The translations under genes and the position numbers were made by a program. Shown piece after piece: positions 16,004 through 27,638 of a stretch of DNA of 64,000 nt. The notes beneath the pieces were generated by a model. That model made no database searches, had not been told where the DNA came from, and saw only the letters and a list, made by a program, of their open reading frames with translations. Source of the stretch: Takakia lepidozioides (Eukaryota; Streptophyta; Takakiopsida; Takakiales; Takakiaceae); NCBI GenBank assembly GCA_030704615.1, contig CM060732.1, positions 26,226,001-26,290,000 of the forward strand, given 5' to 3'. Positions within the stretch are counted from its first letter, which is position 1, and the number at the start of each line of letters is the position of its first letter.

Positions 16004-17173
16004 ATGGTGAACTTAGCCTTAATGGGATTGTCTTTATTGAATATTGGCTTTTGCCTATCTAGTTCAATCACCTGCTTGTGATCAGAACCTAGATGTGGTA
16101 GGCCACTTGGTTTATTAAGCCGTTGGTGCTTGCCATTTTTGCTAAAACTCCCACCTCTTTCTTGTCCCTGATCTCTTCCGACAAAAATATGAGATTTATC
16201 CCTATCTGCTACTAGAACATTGTTATCGAGGATTTCCAAACGGTTGGCCATTCTATATGCATCGCCAAGACTCGTTGGTTCTTGTTTTTCTACTTCTCTT
16301 TTGAAGTAGGGCTTTAAGCCATATATGAAGCATATTATGCGGTCCACCTCCACCGTGTCTTTTAGGCCGAGCATAATCGTTCTATACTCTGAAATATAAT
16401 CTCGTACAGATCTAGTTTGTCTAATACTGTACCATTGTTTTCTGATAGCAAGCACCAACGGTTTAATAAACCAGGTGGGCTACCACATGCTCTGATCACA
16501 AGCAGGTGATTGAACTAGATAGGCAAAAGCCAAAATTCAATAAAGGTGATCCCATTAAGGCTAAATTCACCCCGGAAAATTCCGGAGGAGAAAAGCAAAG
16601 GGCCAAAGTGTTTTTCATGCAATGCGTATGGTCATCTATCATATGATTGTCCTCATCCCACATGTTTCAAGAAAGAAGTGAATATGGTGGAGAAGAAATG
16701 AGGTCAAGCATCCCAGTTGGAAGATGACGAAGAACAAGTTAATGGGCTACAATTAAGTAATAACGAAATCCTCCAAGTACATCCTCCCTTAAAGAAGGGC
16801 CGGCCGAAAAGAGTCAAACGGCAAAAAAATCTGGAAGAAGAAGTTGCCGAGAGTACTAGTGGAATTGGCAACAAAGTCACTAAGGAAACAATAACACCTG
16901 CCATATTACATACTGGTACTTCCTCCTAACTACATTTGCGAAGATATATGTTGGGTAAAATAGTATCATTCATAATTGATACTGGGCCACCCATAATTTT
17001 TTATCTAAAAGGATAGTCAAGAAGTTAGTGGTTTGGACTCAGACAGCTCCTGAAGAAATAAGTGTTAAATTAGCTACGTGGAACCAGTTTCTCATCTAGA
17101 AGAATATGGTGAGGAGATGGCGGCTTATCAAGTTGCTCATCGATGGCGATGAGGTTTCCGGAGAGGGGGAGAA
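16004..17173. mobile_element. Second chromovirus internal region, inverted and deleted
   Basis: From 16004 to about 16442 the sequence is gag in minus orientation (minus-strand frame RKQWYSIRQTRSVRDYISEYR). At about 16445 it switches to plus orientation, again in gag (AAGCACCAACGG). The plus part keeps an intact zinc knuckle, CFSCNAYGHLSYDC, near 16600. A protease remnant IIDTG is near 16970. At about 17070 it jumps to the end of the chromodomain region, so nearly all of pol is deleted. LTR 3 follows. Confidence 0.85.
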
Positions 17174-17752
17174 TGGCACAAGAGTGAATGTGTTCATCCC
17201 CTATTAGATATGCAAAGACACATAACTGTAGATATCTTTAATAAGGGTGTGACTGATGGGGTCAAATATGAAGCGACGCGGAAAGATACTCAAGAGATCT
17301 CGTTGGCCACGAGGAGACATGGAGGTTGAAAGTGAGACTTGAGAGCTATAAGTAAAAACGAAGAGAAAGAGCCAGAGAGATACAATGGATCTAGAAGATG
17401 AGCTCTAAACTAGGGAATATCAAAGAGGAGGAAGAAAAGTATATACATAGACAAAGACCTAACAACTTCTATAATATGATACTCAAGATATCTCGTTGGC
17501 CACAAAGAGACACGGAGGTTGAAAGTGAGACTCGAGAGCTATAAGTAAAAACGAAGAGAGAGAGCCAGAGAGATATAATGGATGTAGAAGAGGAGCTCTA
17601 GACTAGGGAGTATCAAAGAGAGAGGAAGAAAAAATATATACATAGTCAAAGACCTGACAACTTATGTAATATGTCTTCTTCTTTATAAAGGTATTCAATA
17701 TCTAAAGTTGTGTCTCTAGGACTAATGGAATAATATGAGTAATTTCATTACA
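17174..17752 (+). repeat. LTR 3 with an internal duplication
   Basis: Begins TGGCACAAGAGTGAATG and ends AATTTCATTACA. It is about 180 bp longer than LTR 2 because the segment with CTCAAGAGATCTCGTTGGCC to the TATACATAG block occurs twice (about 17285-17475 and 17480-17660). Confidence 0.9.
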
Positions 17753-17766
17753 GAACTTGACTCCCC

Positions 17767-17986
17767 GGAATTCGAGAGGGAGTCCAATCGGAAGCACCTT
17801 TCGGGTCGGCGCTCGTCTGCTCGGCTCAGCTTCGACCGCTAGTCTCTTTGCAATCCATCGCTTTGCCACTCCCTTCAACTCGGGTTGTTGGCTGTAAGCC
17901 TCAGCAGCTCTCCTGTAGCATGTTATGTGGCTTCCCCCGGGCTGCCAGTTCCTCTTATGGCTAATGCAGTAGATGTAACACTCCAC
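17767..17986 (+). repeat. Right copy of the direct repeat flanking the gypsy cluster
   Basis: Begins GGAATTCGAGAGGGAG 14 bases after LTR 3 and matches 11262-11491. The order repeat, retrotransposon cluster, repeat suggests that the repeat is an older duplicated sequence or the ends of an older element. Confidence 0.85.
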
Positions 17987-19636
17987 GTCTCTCTCCGTCT
18001 GTGTCTCTGGGTTCGCCCTCGCCAGTCTTAGCGTGTTTGCTTTATGGCCCTTGGGGGTTTGTGTTTCTCCCCGCATAAATAATATTCGAGGGCATGGGAG
18101 TTGGGAGGTGGGATCCAGCTACATCTGCCCGATGTAAAATTGCCATTGCCTAAGCTCTGTAATGCGACGGCAATATGAAGAAAAGAGCTAACACAAATTG
18201 TAAATAGGGATGTTTTTTTTTTCTCACACATTTCTTCTCTCCCCCCAATTCATTTACCTTTGTTCCCTTACTCATGGTACTACTTATTGAAAGTGATTTG
18301 GAGTGGATTGAAACTGAAGCTAGGATTACCAAAAGCAACAAGACACCTGCTATCAGACACCTCGCTATCATGCATTGTACTGCAGGATGTGTTTTGTTGT
18401 TTTTGTGATCTTAGCTTTCGTTTTCAATCCTGTCAAACCACCGTCGGGGTGTCTTGTTCACGTTTACAGGCTCATTCCTCTCATACTCTGCCATTTATAT
18501 AGAGAGTCATCTGTATAGAGGATCAAATCACTAAAGTCCTCGCATTACACGTGAATCAACTCCATAATACTATACCAGTGTTCATAGTTCTTGCTGACAG
18601 AGCCCAAGAACTGGAGCTTCAGCTTGCATGCACGTCTTGTGCACGCAAGCTGCCATGGGTTTATTCGATGGGAGTAGTTTGAGCTGAAACAGTGCCACAC
18701 GCCAGATCCATTCTGCGTTAACGCTTCACCTGAAACCACTTAAGCTGAAGCCAACGGCAACGTTTGAGGAACCAGACATCACATACACTTCGGCCTTCCG
18801 GTCAAGGGAGAAGGCCAGCAGCACCATGTTGTCGGGGGCTGCCACAAGGCCGGATCTGCGCCCACTGGCCCCGCCCTTCATCATCCCTCGTTGTTCCTCT
18901 TCTCGTTAGAATCCAGCTCGGTCACTCTTCTGAACCATCGTTCTTCACCCACATTACAGACTTGTCGCGAGTTGATTGTAGCACTTCAATTACTTGCGCA
19001 GCAGTGGGCTGCCTTTGCTTCCCAGGGATGTCTTCATCAAGAAATTTCCGTTGGAATGACAGACACTGCAGCGGTTGTGAAAGATCGCAACCTTCATCCT
19101 CGTTACACCAGGGGACAACGTTTTCATCCGTCTTCCACATTTGAGCATCCACGAATCTAGGTAATGTATGTGGGCTCCAACGGAGGCTCGGTGAAATCTG
19201 TGGCAGTTGAAGCTGGTGATCGGATTACTTGTATCGAGGTCCAGATAAATCCACTTGGGTTTTGTGAAGTGGGGAGTTTTGGTCCTGGCATCATCACTCG
19301 TGGATTGTATGCTGCCAAGATCTGCTTTCGTTCTTGGCATGACGTGAAAGTGACCTAACATTTTATGAGCTGAGGGTGGAGGCACACAAGATTCTCGATA
19401 TATGAGGTGACTCCTGACAGGGACCATTGCACATAGTCGAGAATGTGAACCGCGGTCGAGCAGAGAAAGCTTTGCTGGCTTATAACTCTGAGGATTGAGG
19501 ATGAAAGTTTTAATCCTGGCATACAGTACTGGAAGGTGCGTGGATTTTTCTGATTCATCGTCCAGAGAGAGAGGGAGAGAGAGAGGCCGCGAGGCAAGCA
19601 ATCTTTCCAAACCCGTCCCCAGCAACCAAAACGTTT

Positions 19637-19638
<2 letters not shown>
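17987..19638. other. No gene recognised
   Basis: Several short open frames overlap here on both strands. The frame at 19164-19358 (+) has a GGSVKSVAVEAGDRITCIEV stretch that recalls a jacalin-like lectin strand. This is too little for a call. Confidence 0.4.
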
Positions 19639-19688
<50 letters not shown>

Positions 19689-20046
19689 ATTTTCTTATTC
19701 ATTGTCCGGATATTCTCATCGGTGCGTGACCTTCAAGAACATTGTCCCTGCACCTCTGTTCACCAACTTTCAAAATCTTCAGCCTGAGCCTAAAGCCCTG
19801 GCCCTCTTGGGGTCTAATTGCTGGGCAGCTCACACACAGCAAGTTGATGCTTGTGTGAAGGGCTTTCTAGAGAATATCTGGAAAACCCTTTATCAAGGTT
19901 AGTCACACTACCGGAGTGAGCTCCTCACAAATGTAGTTTCTGCTCCCTTTTGTTTCGCCCAAACTGGGCGCTGGGTCGATGGCCACAAGGCTACGGCAAA
20001 CAACGCCTTATGAGTATATTCTCTCTCTCTCCCTCTCTCTCTCTCT
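19639..20046 (+). mobile_element. LINE 3' fragment A, boxed by CT microsatellites
   Basis: A TC tract (19639-19686) is followed by CATTTTCTTATTCATTGTCC and a frame that reads PLFTNF, QQVDACVKGFLENIWKTL and GHKATANNAL then TGA at 20011. A second CT tract follows at about 20020-20046. The frame matches the C-terminal end of the LINE protein seen complete on the minus strand at 43316-43915. The fragment starts at the same residue as fragment B. Confidence 0.85.
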
Positions 20047-20288
20047 GGTCACTTTTGCAACAGCTTGTCAAATGTCATTGCTTTTATGGACACTTTTAAT
20101 TTTGAAGGGACTTGGATTTTAGGTGCTGTTTAAATGTACTGGTCGGTTCCTCAAATACAACCTGGATTGAGGCATTTGTGTCCAAGGTTCTGCGAATATA
20201 TTTGTGAGGTGAAATTCATGTCTCCCAGTAAGTCCCTCAATACAAGGGAGGTTTTTCTCTCCATACCTCTAGCCAGCATTTTATTATA

Positions 20289-20668
20289 GAGAGAGAGAGA
20301 GAGAGAGAGATTGTACTCATAAGACGTTGTTTGCCGTAGCCTTGTGGCCATTGACCCCACGCCCAGTTTGAGCGGGAACAAAAGGGACAGAACCTACCTC
20401 TGTCAGGGGCTGACGTTGGTAGTAAGACTTACCTCCATATAAAGAATTAATCCGGGTTTTCCAGATATCCTCTAGAAATCCCTTCACACAAGCATCAATC
20501 TGCTGTGTGTGATTTGCCCAAAAACTAGGCCTCAGGAGGGCCTGGGCTTTTGGCTCAGCCTCGAGACTTTCAAAGTTGGTAAACAGGGGTACAGGCACAA
20601 TTCCCTTGATAGATTTGAAGAGAGCGTCTCTTTGGTGAGAGAACCCCGGACAGTGTATCAGAAAATGA

Positions 20669-20713
<45 letters not shown>
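20289..20713 (-). mobile_element. LINE 3' fragment B, boxed by GA microsatellites
   Basis: On the minus strand, a CT tract (20713-20671) leads into ATTCATTTTCTGATACACTG and a LINE C-terminal frame with HCPGFSHQRDALFKS, VPVPLFTNFESLEAEPKA and NGHKATANNVL, then TGA at 20319-20317 and a second CT tract (20310-20289). It is nearly identical to the corresponding part of 43316-43680. Both fragments A and B end 5' at the same point of the LINE. Confidence 0.9.
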
Positions 20714-20715
<2 letters not shown>

Positions 20716-21564
20716 CCTTGTTTGTGCAGGAAGCAACAAAAGACCCCAGGGGTTTTGAACTCCCAATAATGGTGTCGCAATGTAGTACCACAAGTTTTGA
20801 TTTTGATTCTGAGGGACTTGTTGACTATGAGTTTTGACTGTTGAGGTGCTTGCATTATGTAGGTCTTGTTTCTGAGGCCGAAAAAATGGTGGATCCTAAA
20901 TCCTAGTGCTAGTTTGCCACGAACAAGTCGCCTTCAATTTCACATGCATGGCAGAGCTTCGTGGAAACTGGAGACATTGCCAGGTATTGCAGTTACTGGG
21001 GTCATCAAACCTTTTGCATCTGCAGAGACACCTCAACTCTGTGTGTTATTGTGACTCCGAACGATGGTTCCAAGCAGGGAGACCAGCTTCATCAGCTTAT
21101 TTCCACGTATCCTCCCTCAGAATGCCATGGGTGCAAAGATTGAGTGCAACAGAGTACGTGATGCGTTCATCAGATGAAGGGCTTAAATCAATGGCTGCAG
21201 TTTTCAGAAAAGGTGGGTGTAAGTCACTTTGGCGAGCACAGAGAGAAAGAATCTAGAAGGAAAGACTGATTGTTCTTGGGCCACTTTACATGAGGACCAG
21301 CATGTTTCTTGGTTTTGCTCCCCTGTTTTTCCTCTAGTTCTATGTGATATCTGGATGTATTGCTTGTTTGTTTGGTAAATGTATGCATACTTTCCCGTCT
21401 GAGTAGCAAAGAGAGCACTTTTCAGGACAGGCCAAGGAGTGCCACCATGTCCTCCATTGCGGTACCCAATCACCCCAGGTTGTCACTGGGTTTCTTGTTC
21501 CCTTCAAAGTCATCACCTTGGATCTCTTCAAGATGTTTGAGTATGTTTCTTCCTCTTTTTTCCA
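20714..21564. other. Upstream region of the PPR gene, exon-like fragment
   Basis: The frame 20961-21143 (+) reads YCSYWGHQTFCICR and LHQLISTYPPSECHGC, which looks protein-like but I do not recognise it. A first exon or 5' UTR of the PPR gene may lie here: the tract TTTCTTCCTCTTTTTTCCAG ending at 21565 is a good splice acceptor. The ATG at 21447 has a strong context (GCCACCATGTCC) but is in another frame and ends at a stop at 21578. Confidence 0.4.
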
Positions 21565-24500
21565 GGTCAACCTTGTAGCGTCTCGACTGTGGTTTCAGTC
21601 CCCGGTCTAGGAATAGACAAGGCCTTGCTGCTTGTTCTGAGACACTGGCGGCATCCCTGGAAATACCATAGTGGTGATGAAGCTTTCAACAATCCCTTGA
21701 TCAGAGGGAGAAGTTATGCATCTGCGGCCATCAATTCGTTGGATAAAGAATGCATATTGATGCCCCCTCGTCCACCTGGGGGCCATGGAGGGGTAGCTTA
21801 CCGCTCCCTCCCTACATGGAAAGAGGGAAGAGAGAGCTTATCTTATGCTGATCGGCACCAAGGTATTGAATCTGCTCAGCATCGGTGGGTAGCAGCAGGG
21901 ATTATAACAGAAATCGACGCTACACTGAGGGAAGAAGGATGGGAATTCGCTATAAGAGAAGTCTTGAAGCAGTCAGCTGCAAAATTGACTCCTTACATTG
22001 TTGAGGAGGTGTTGCAGCTTCAAAGTGATTCTGATGTGGCATGCGCATTCTTTGAGTGGGCAGAGCAAGAGGGCTACAGGCATGAGCTTCAGACATATGC
22101 TAAAGCGATCCGGAAACTGGCAGCTGCCCGCAACTTTGCAGGCATGCGACGCATCCTGTTGGGCATGCGTTTGGATGGGAGAGCTGGTGCGGGGAAGGTA
22201 AGTGACGCCATGGAGGTGTTTCAACAACTGAAGAGGCTCGGGTGCCAGCCCCATGCAAGTGTGCGTGACTCTTTGATTGACGTTCTTGTGAGGGGGGGTT
22301 ATCGGCACTCAGCTCTCCGCATTCACCGGCAGTTTTCTCAGCCTGGTGCAGTATGGGAATCTTATGCATTTGATAATCTTGTGCATAGCTTTCGCAAGGC
22401 TGGAAAGCTAGGAGTTGCTGGAGCTCTTCTAGAAGAAATGGGGGACAAGGGTTTCAGTCCGGATGGCAGAACATATACGTCTGTCATCACAGCTCTTGGT
22501 AAAGCTGGAAAAGTGGATGCAGCCTGCAAGCTGTTCCAAAGCATGAAAAAGGTGGGGGGTATTGCGAGTGTGATAACGTACAATTCCCTCATCAATGGCC
22601 TTGGAAAAGCTGCCCGATTGGAGGAGGCATGCGAGCTTTATGATGAGATGAGAGAAGTGGGTTGTGACCCTGATGTGGTTACTTATAGCACTCTCATTAA
22701 TGGCTTCGGCAAGGCAGGGAAAATTGCTGAAGCATGCATGATTCTTGAGGAGATGAAAGAAAGTGGGTGTAAACCCAATGTGGTCACCTACAGTGCTCTG
22801 ATTGATGCTGTTGGGAGGTGGGGCCAAGTGGAGGTGGCTTGCAAGCTCTTCACAGAAATGAAATCTATGGGTTGCCAGCCAAACACAGCTACATACAATG
22901 TGCTCCTTCGCGGCCTTGTAAAGTCTGGCGAGTTTGATGAAGCATTTAAGCTTTTTGCAGAGATGGAGGGAAAAGGTTGTACTCCTGATGTGTTCACCTT
23001 CAACACTCTCATAAATGGTCTTGTGGTTTCAAAAGAAGGTCAGTTGGATAAAGCCTTGAAGCTTTTTGAAACCATGAACAAGGGGGGTTACAGGCCTGAT
23101 TGGGTGACTTACACCAGTTTGATTGATGGCCTTGGAAAGGCTGGTCGGGTTGAGGAGGGTTATTCACTTTTTTTGCAGATGAGATCAAGGGGTTGCTTTC
23201 CCAGGACCATCACATACAATGTCTTGATGAAGAGCCTCGGAAACGCAGGACAAGTTGCTGAGGTCCACCAACTTTTTGATGAAATGGAAAGATATGGATG
23301 TAAACCTGATCTTGCCACGTGTAACACTCTTGTTGACGTCCTTGGCAGTGCGGGCCAAGCTGCTGAAGCCCTTGATTTGTTGAAGCAGATGAATAAAGAT
23401 GGGTGTCAGTTGACTCCCACCGTGTACCAGGGTCTTATTGACAGGCTGGGCAAAGCAGGACAAGTGGATGCACCCTTTACAGAGGTCAGAGAGAAGGGGT
23501 CAATCCTGGATGCAGCTACAAACAGCTCATTGATGGATGGCTTGAGGAAGGCTGGTTCTGGCAATCCATTAAACAATCTCTTCATAGAACTGGGAGAGAG
23601 CAACTCCACTTCTGATACCGTGACTTTTGGCACACTCACTGGTCCGCAGGGGAAGGTTAGCCAGATTGAGGTAGCATGCAAGATGTTGGCAGGTAATTCA
23701 TACCCTGCCCCTCGTCTCCCTCTCTCTGCAGCCCATATCCTGAACAGTTTGATCTGCAGTACAACTATCCTAGCCACATTTGTTACATCTGGTGCCAGCT
23801 AGAGGGCTAGAAAACACTGGTAGAATGAACCTCATGAGACCACTCACTACCCTGTGAATCGATGGTTCTTGGTTGTGGGCTATATTTTAGCTTTTAATTT
23901 TGTAGGGTAATTCACATGCAGACTGCATTCAGGGGATTGTGATATGGATGATCCATGCTTTCCTGTAGTCCATGGATTCTCAAGAGTCTTTGCTAAGGAA
24001 TGAGTGCGTGAATGTCACACTACTTGAATGTGAGAGCTTTATTGAATGGCTGCTGTAGTCTAACTTTTGTCTTGCAGCTGTAAATGTTATCCAGACTTAA
24101 CTCTGGGGAGCTGTGATATGGATGGAAAAATGTATATGTCACAACGATTCACCACTTAGCACATCAACTTGGTGCTTTTCGTAGCATGTTGTCTGACATT
24201 CTGATGGCACTTGCTTGACTGTTACAGAAATGAAACAACAGGGGAATAAGGCCAATCACATGACATACACAGCAATCATCGACAGCCTATGGAAGGCTGG
24301 CCAGATTGATAAGGCGTGCGGGCTTTTGGAAGAGATGATTGAGATGGGAGAGGTGCCATTGACAGCCACATACAATTCGCTCATTGTCACTATGAAGAAG
24401 GCAGGCCAATTGGATGAAGCCCTGAATCTCTACGAGTACATGAAGGATCGGGGGTGTTCACCTGATGTCTTTACTTACAGCAGTGTGATTGATGTGCTTG

Positions 24501-25087
24501 GCAAGGTGGGACGAGTGAGTGAAGCTATTCTTCTCTTTGAGCAAATGAAGGAGGAGGGATGTACTCCAAACGTTGTGACATATAGCACTCTCATTGCTGC
24601 CTTAGGGAAGGCAGACAAGGTTGACGAGGCTTACAGACTCTTTGTGGAGATGAAGGAAAGCAATTGCAGTCCAAATGTATTCACCTACTGTGGACTTGTG
24701 GATGGCCTAGGGAGGGCCAACCGTGTGAGAGAGGCATATTCTCTTTTTCTAGAAATGAAGGGAGCTGGTTGTGTTCCAAATCATTACACATACAATGTTC
24801 TCCTAAAGTACCTTGGGAAAGCTGGCTATGTTGAGAAACTCCATGAACTCTTTGCGGAGATGAAGGCTGCTGGTTGTGTCCCAGATGTGCTAACTTATAG
24901 CAGGCTGATTGACAATTTGTCAAAACTTGGCCATGTACATCAGGCATGTTTGGTCTTCGAGGAAATGAAAGACAGAGGCTTCAAACCTGATTCCATGGCA
25001 TACAATGTTCTGATCCATCGCCTAAAGAGGGCTGGTCTGGACGCAGAGGCTGGCAACCTGGCTGATGAGCTGAGGCGTAAGACATGA
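21565..25087 (+). CDS. P-class pentatricopeptide repeat (PPR) protein, one intron
   Basis: PPR proteins bind single-stranded RNA in chloroplasts or mitochondria, two residues per repeat reading one base, and steer splicing, stability or translation. Exon one runs to 23692 (ACKMLA plus G). The intron 23693-24227 is GT..AG, phase 1. Exon two 24228-25087 continues as EMKQQGNKANHMTYTAII. I count about 23 motifs of 35 residues from about 22080 on, such as KPNVVTYSALID and TPDVFTFNTLINGL; two near 23500-23640 are degenerate. No E, DYW or SMR domain follows, hence P class. The frame is open from 21541 and the first in-frame ATG is 21760, yet the residues before it (LIRGRSYASAA) look like the end of an organelle targeting peptide. 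I therefore set the left edge at the acceptor-like site 21565 and expect the start in an upstream exon. Confidence 0.88.
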
Positions 25088-27638
25088 TTGCAATCGGCAG
25101 ACTGATTGTCGAGAGCCATATTAGGAAAAGTGAAGAACGCCCATGTAGTTTACAAGAGCATTGAAGAGTTGCACACAACAAGGGCCCCGGTTGCAGAGAA
25201 TTCATCTAAATTTGGGCTTGCGGTTCGAGGCAATGTGTGCTTGCTATGTACTGGTTAGTTCCTAAACCTGTGTATTTACACGCAACTGATATAGTAGTTG
25301 CTTTCTGCAGGCGGGTACAGAGTTATTTTCGTATTTGCTCACGGATTAATAGTGGTATGTACTTCTTATCTTTGTAAGATATGTATATGCTTAGATTTCA
25401 TGGGCAGTTCATGTTGGCTAGCTGGAGGAGTCTGCAGGCACCTCAAGATCTTGCTCTATACTGGTGACTATGTTCCACCCAAACTGGGCCCGGGGTCTAT
25501 TGGCCAAAAGGCTACGGCAAATGTCTTATGAGTACATTCTATAATGGTGACTATGCGTCCGATGAATCAGGTGATGGATGAGAGGGTATGTGATTACAAT
25601 GAGCAGTGGTAGCCACAGGGTGTAAGCAGTATTTGTGCCCTCTGTTCTATTACGTGAGGGTCAGACCACTCAATGACAACCTTTCTTTCTGCTCCTGAGT
25701 ACTTTGAAGACAGGCCTAAGCCGTGTAAATAAACTCTCCACTCAGAGAAAACCACCATTCTTCAGAGAGGGATTCTTAGCAATCATGTAAGTTTAGGTTT
25801 GACGGAGGACCTTGAAAATGAGTGGGAGCAGATGAGGGAGAGGAAACACTCTCATTTTTGCCACTGTCTTGGTGCTACAGCGAGTGGATAAACAATGTTT
25901 GGGCACCTGCCACCTTTTCTTTGATCATGGCTGTCGGAGCTGCAAGCTCTTATGGAGTTCAATTGGAAAGTTGGATGATGCAGTGTTTGCCACTGTATTG
26001 TAGCATTGGGGAGGAAAATATTCAACTGCAACCGAAGGAAAAAGACTTCAACTTATGGATCTGGTGGGGGTCAACAAAGTAGTTTAGTTGGCAGGTTGGC
26101 ATTAGTAACATCCATGTGCATTTTCAAATGTGGTTGCTAGTCCTTGTTGACATCAGTTTGAACCATTGAGGACAGATCAACTCTTGACACACAAGCTGCC
26201 CCACTCATAGTTAGATCGTGCCTGAGGACTTGTATGCTGTCTTGGCTCAACTAAGCAGTATGTGGATGGTGCAGGAACACTGGCAGATTTTAACAAAGGG
26301 CCATCATCCCTTGGGTGGGTAACGCCACCGTGTTTACATCCCCAGCTGAGATATTTGTTACGAGGAAGGAATTATGGACTAACCATTGTTTCAATTGACC
26401 GACACTTCCACACGGCTGTGGGGTTGTTAGGATGCGTCAGTCATCATGAGCTTATATCTCATGGTTGATAGTGGCTGTATTGCTTGACATTGGTCGATTT
26501 GAGGGCGCGAATTGCATGTTTCTGTCACTCGTATTGCCTTCTCGTAGACGTTCTCAGCGTTGGTCTGGCAGGTGTATTTTTGCAATTAGTGACAGTAGTT
26601 GACTACATGTTCCATAAAGAGCATTCTCATCACTACTTTTACCATGAGGCCAATTGAAATCTATCAAGTAAAATCTGAAGGCAGCTAATTTTTGCAGAAA
26701 ATTCACAGCTCTCTGGTCTCATCTATTATACCAGGCAGTAGATAGCTGGTGGCTGACTATTTTCTTGAACTTTGATGTAGCCAATTGTTGAATCTAACAT
26801 ATGGGGGCACAGGGTGATCCGTTATTGTTCCCTTTCCTGGTGATCTTACACCTGCGTTGCTTGAAACTCATTTCATATATTCCCTTGCACCTTGACTGCC
26901 AAAACAGGGAAGTGGCTATTTCAATAACACTTGGAAACCTTTAATGCTTGGGAGGCTCGAGCTGTTAGGGTCTAAATTTTGCCCAGAATTGGGTACATCC
27001 CATGAGCGATTTGGAGTGCTAACAATTAGTCGAGTCATAATGTATGTAGCACAATATTATTCATGGCAACACAAAAACTAAAGAAGCTAACTCATCCCCA
27101 TAGAGATGTTCAGGAGGACAAAAGTTCCCACTCCATAGCATGCCCTCAATGAAATGTGAGTTGATGTGTTGGCAATTATGCTCAACACTCCTAACCAACC
27201 GTGCACCTGTTTAGATACTCCCTGTGTCTCACCATTCTTGCGGGCAACTATGAGGGCATTGAACCCATGTACATGTGACCACACAAAGCTAAAGTGTACA
27301 GATGAGGAATAAATACTCTAGAGCCATTTAGTCCACTAAGCTACCTCATGCATTTGGATCACAAGGAAGATATACTGGACAATGGGCTACCATTTAGAAG
27401 TGCCCGAAACCAGCATTTCCAAACTTCAAATCCCAAATGTGCACAGCATGTTGTGCTATCTTTTACTTGAGCCAACATCACATCGAATTGAAAGGACTAG
27501 CCAATTGACCATAACAATTTGGTGTTCAACGCAGAAGGGAAGAGGGTGGGGCTGTTGGTCATAGCCTTTGGCCGTGACACCCCACACTAGATATGACATA
27601 AAAGGAGATGCCTACAAAGAAAGATAAACTTCCACACA
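25088..27638. other. Intergenic, no gene recognised
   Basis: It should contain the PPR 3' UTR. Apart from a short LINE tail at 25472-25540 I see no repeat, RNA gene or coding frame with a recognisable motif. Confidence 0.5.
25472..25540 (+). mobile_element. LINE 3' terminal fragment, about 70 bp
   Basis: TTCCACCCAAACTGGGCC through GGCCAAAAGGCTACGGCAAA and TTATGAGTACATT matches the end of the LINE copies at 20010 and 43320. Only the last residues and the stop region remain. It lacks the CT tail. Confidence 0.75.

Noticed and set aside
19164-19358. Jacalin-like lectin strand
   Set aside because: Only about 20 residues fit and no other part of the domain is visible.
18990-19625. Minus-strand frame of 211 codons
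   Set aside because: Composition and residues look random, it starts in microsatellite sequence, and no splice model supports it.
21447-21578. ATG in strong context as start of the PPR gene, with a Ser-rich leader
   Set aside because: It is in another frame; joining it would need an intron of about 26 bases (GTATGT to CCAG), too short to be spliced.
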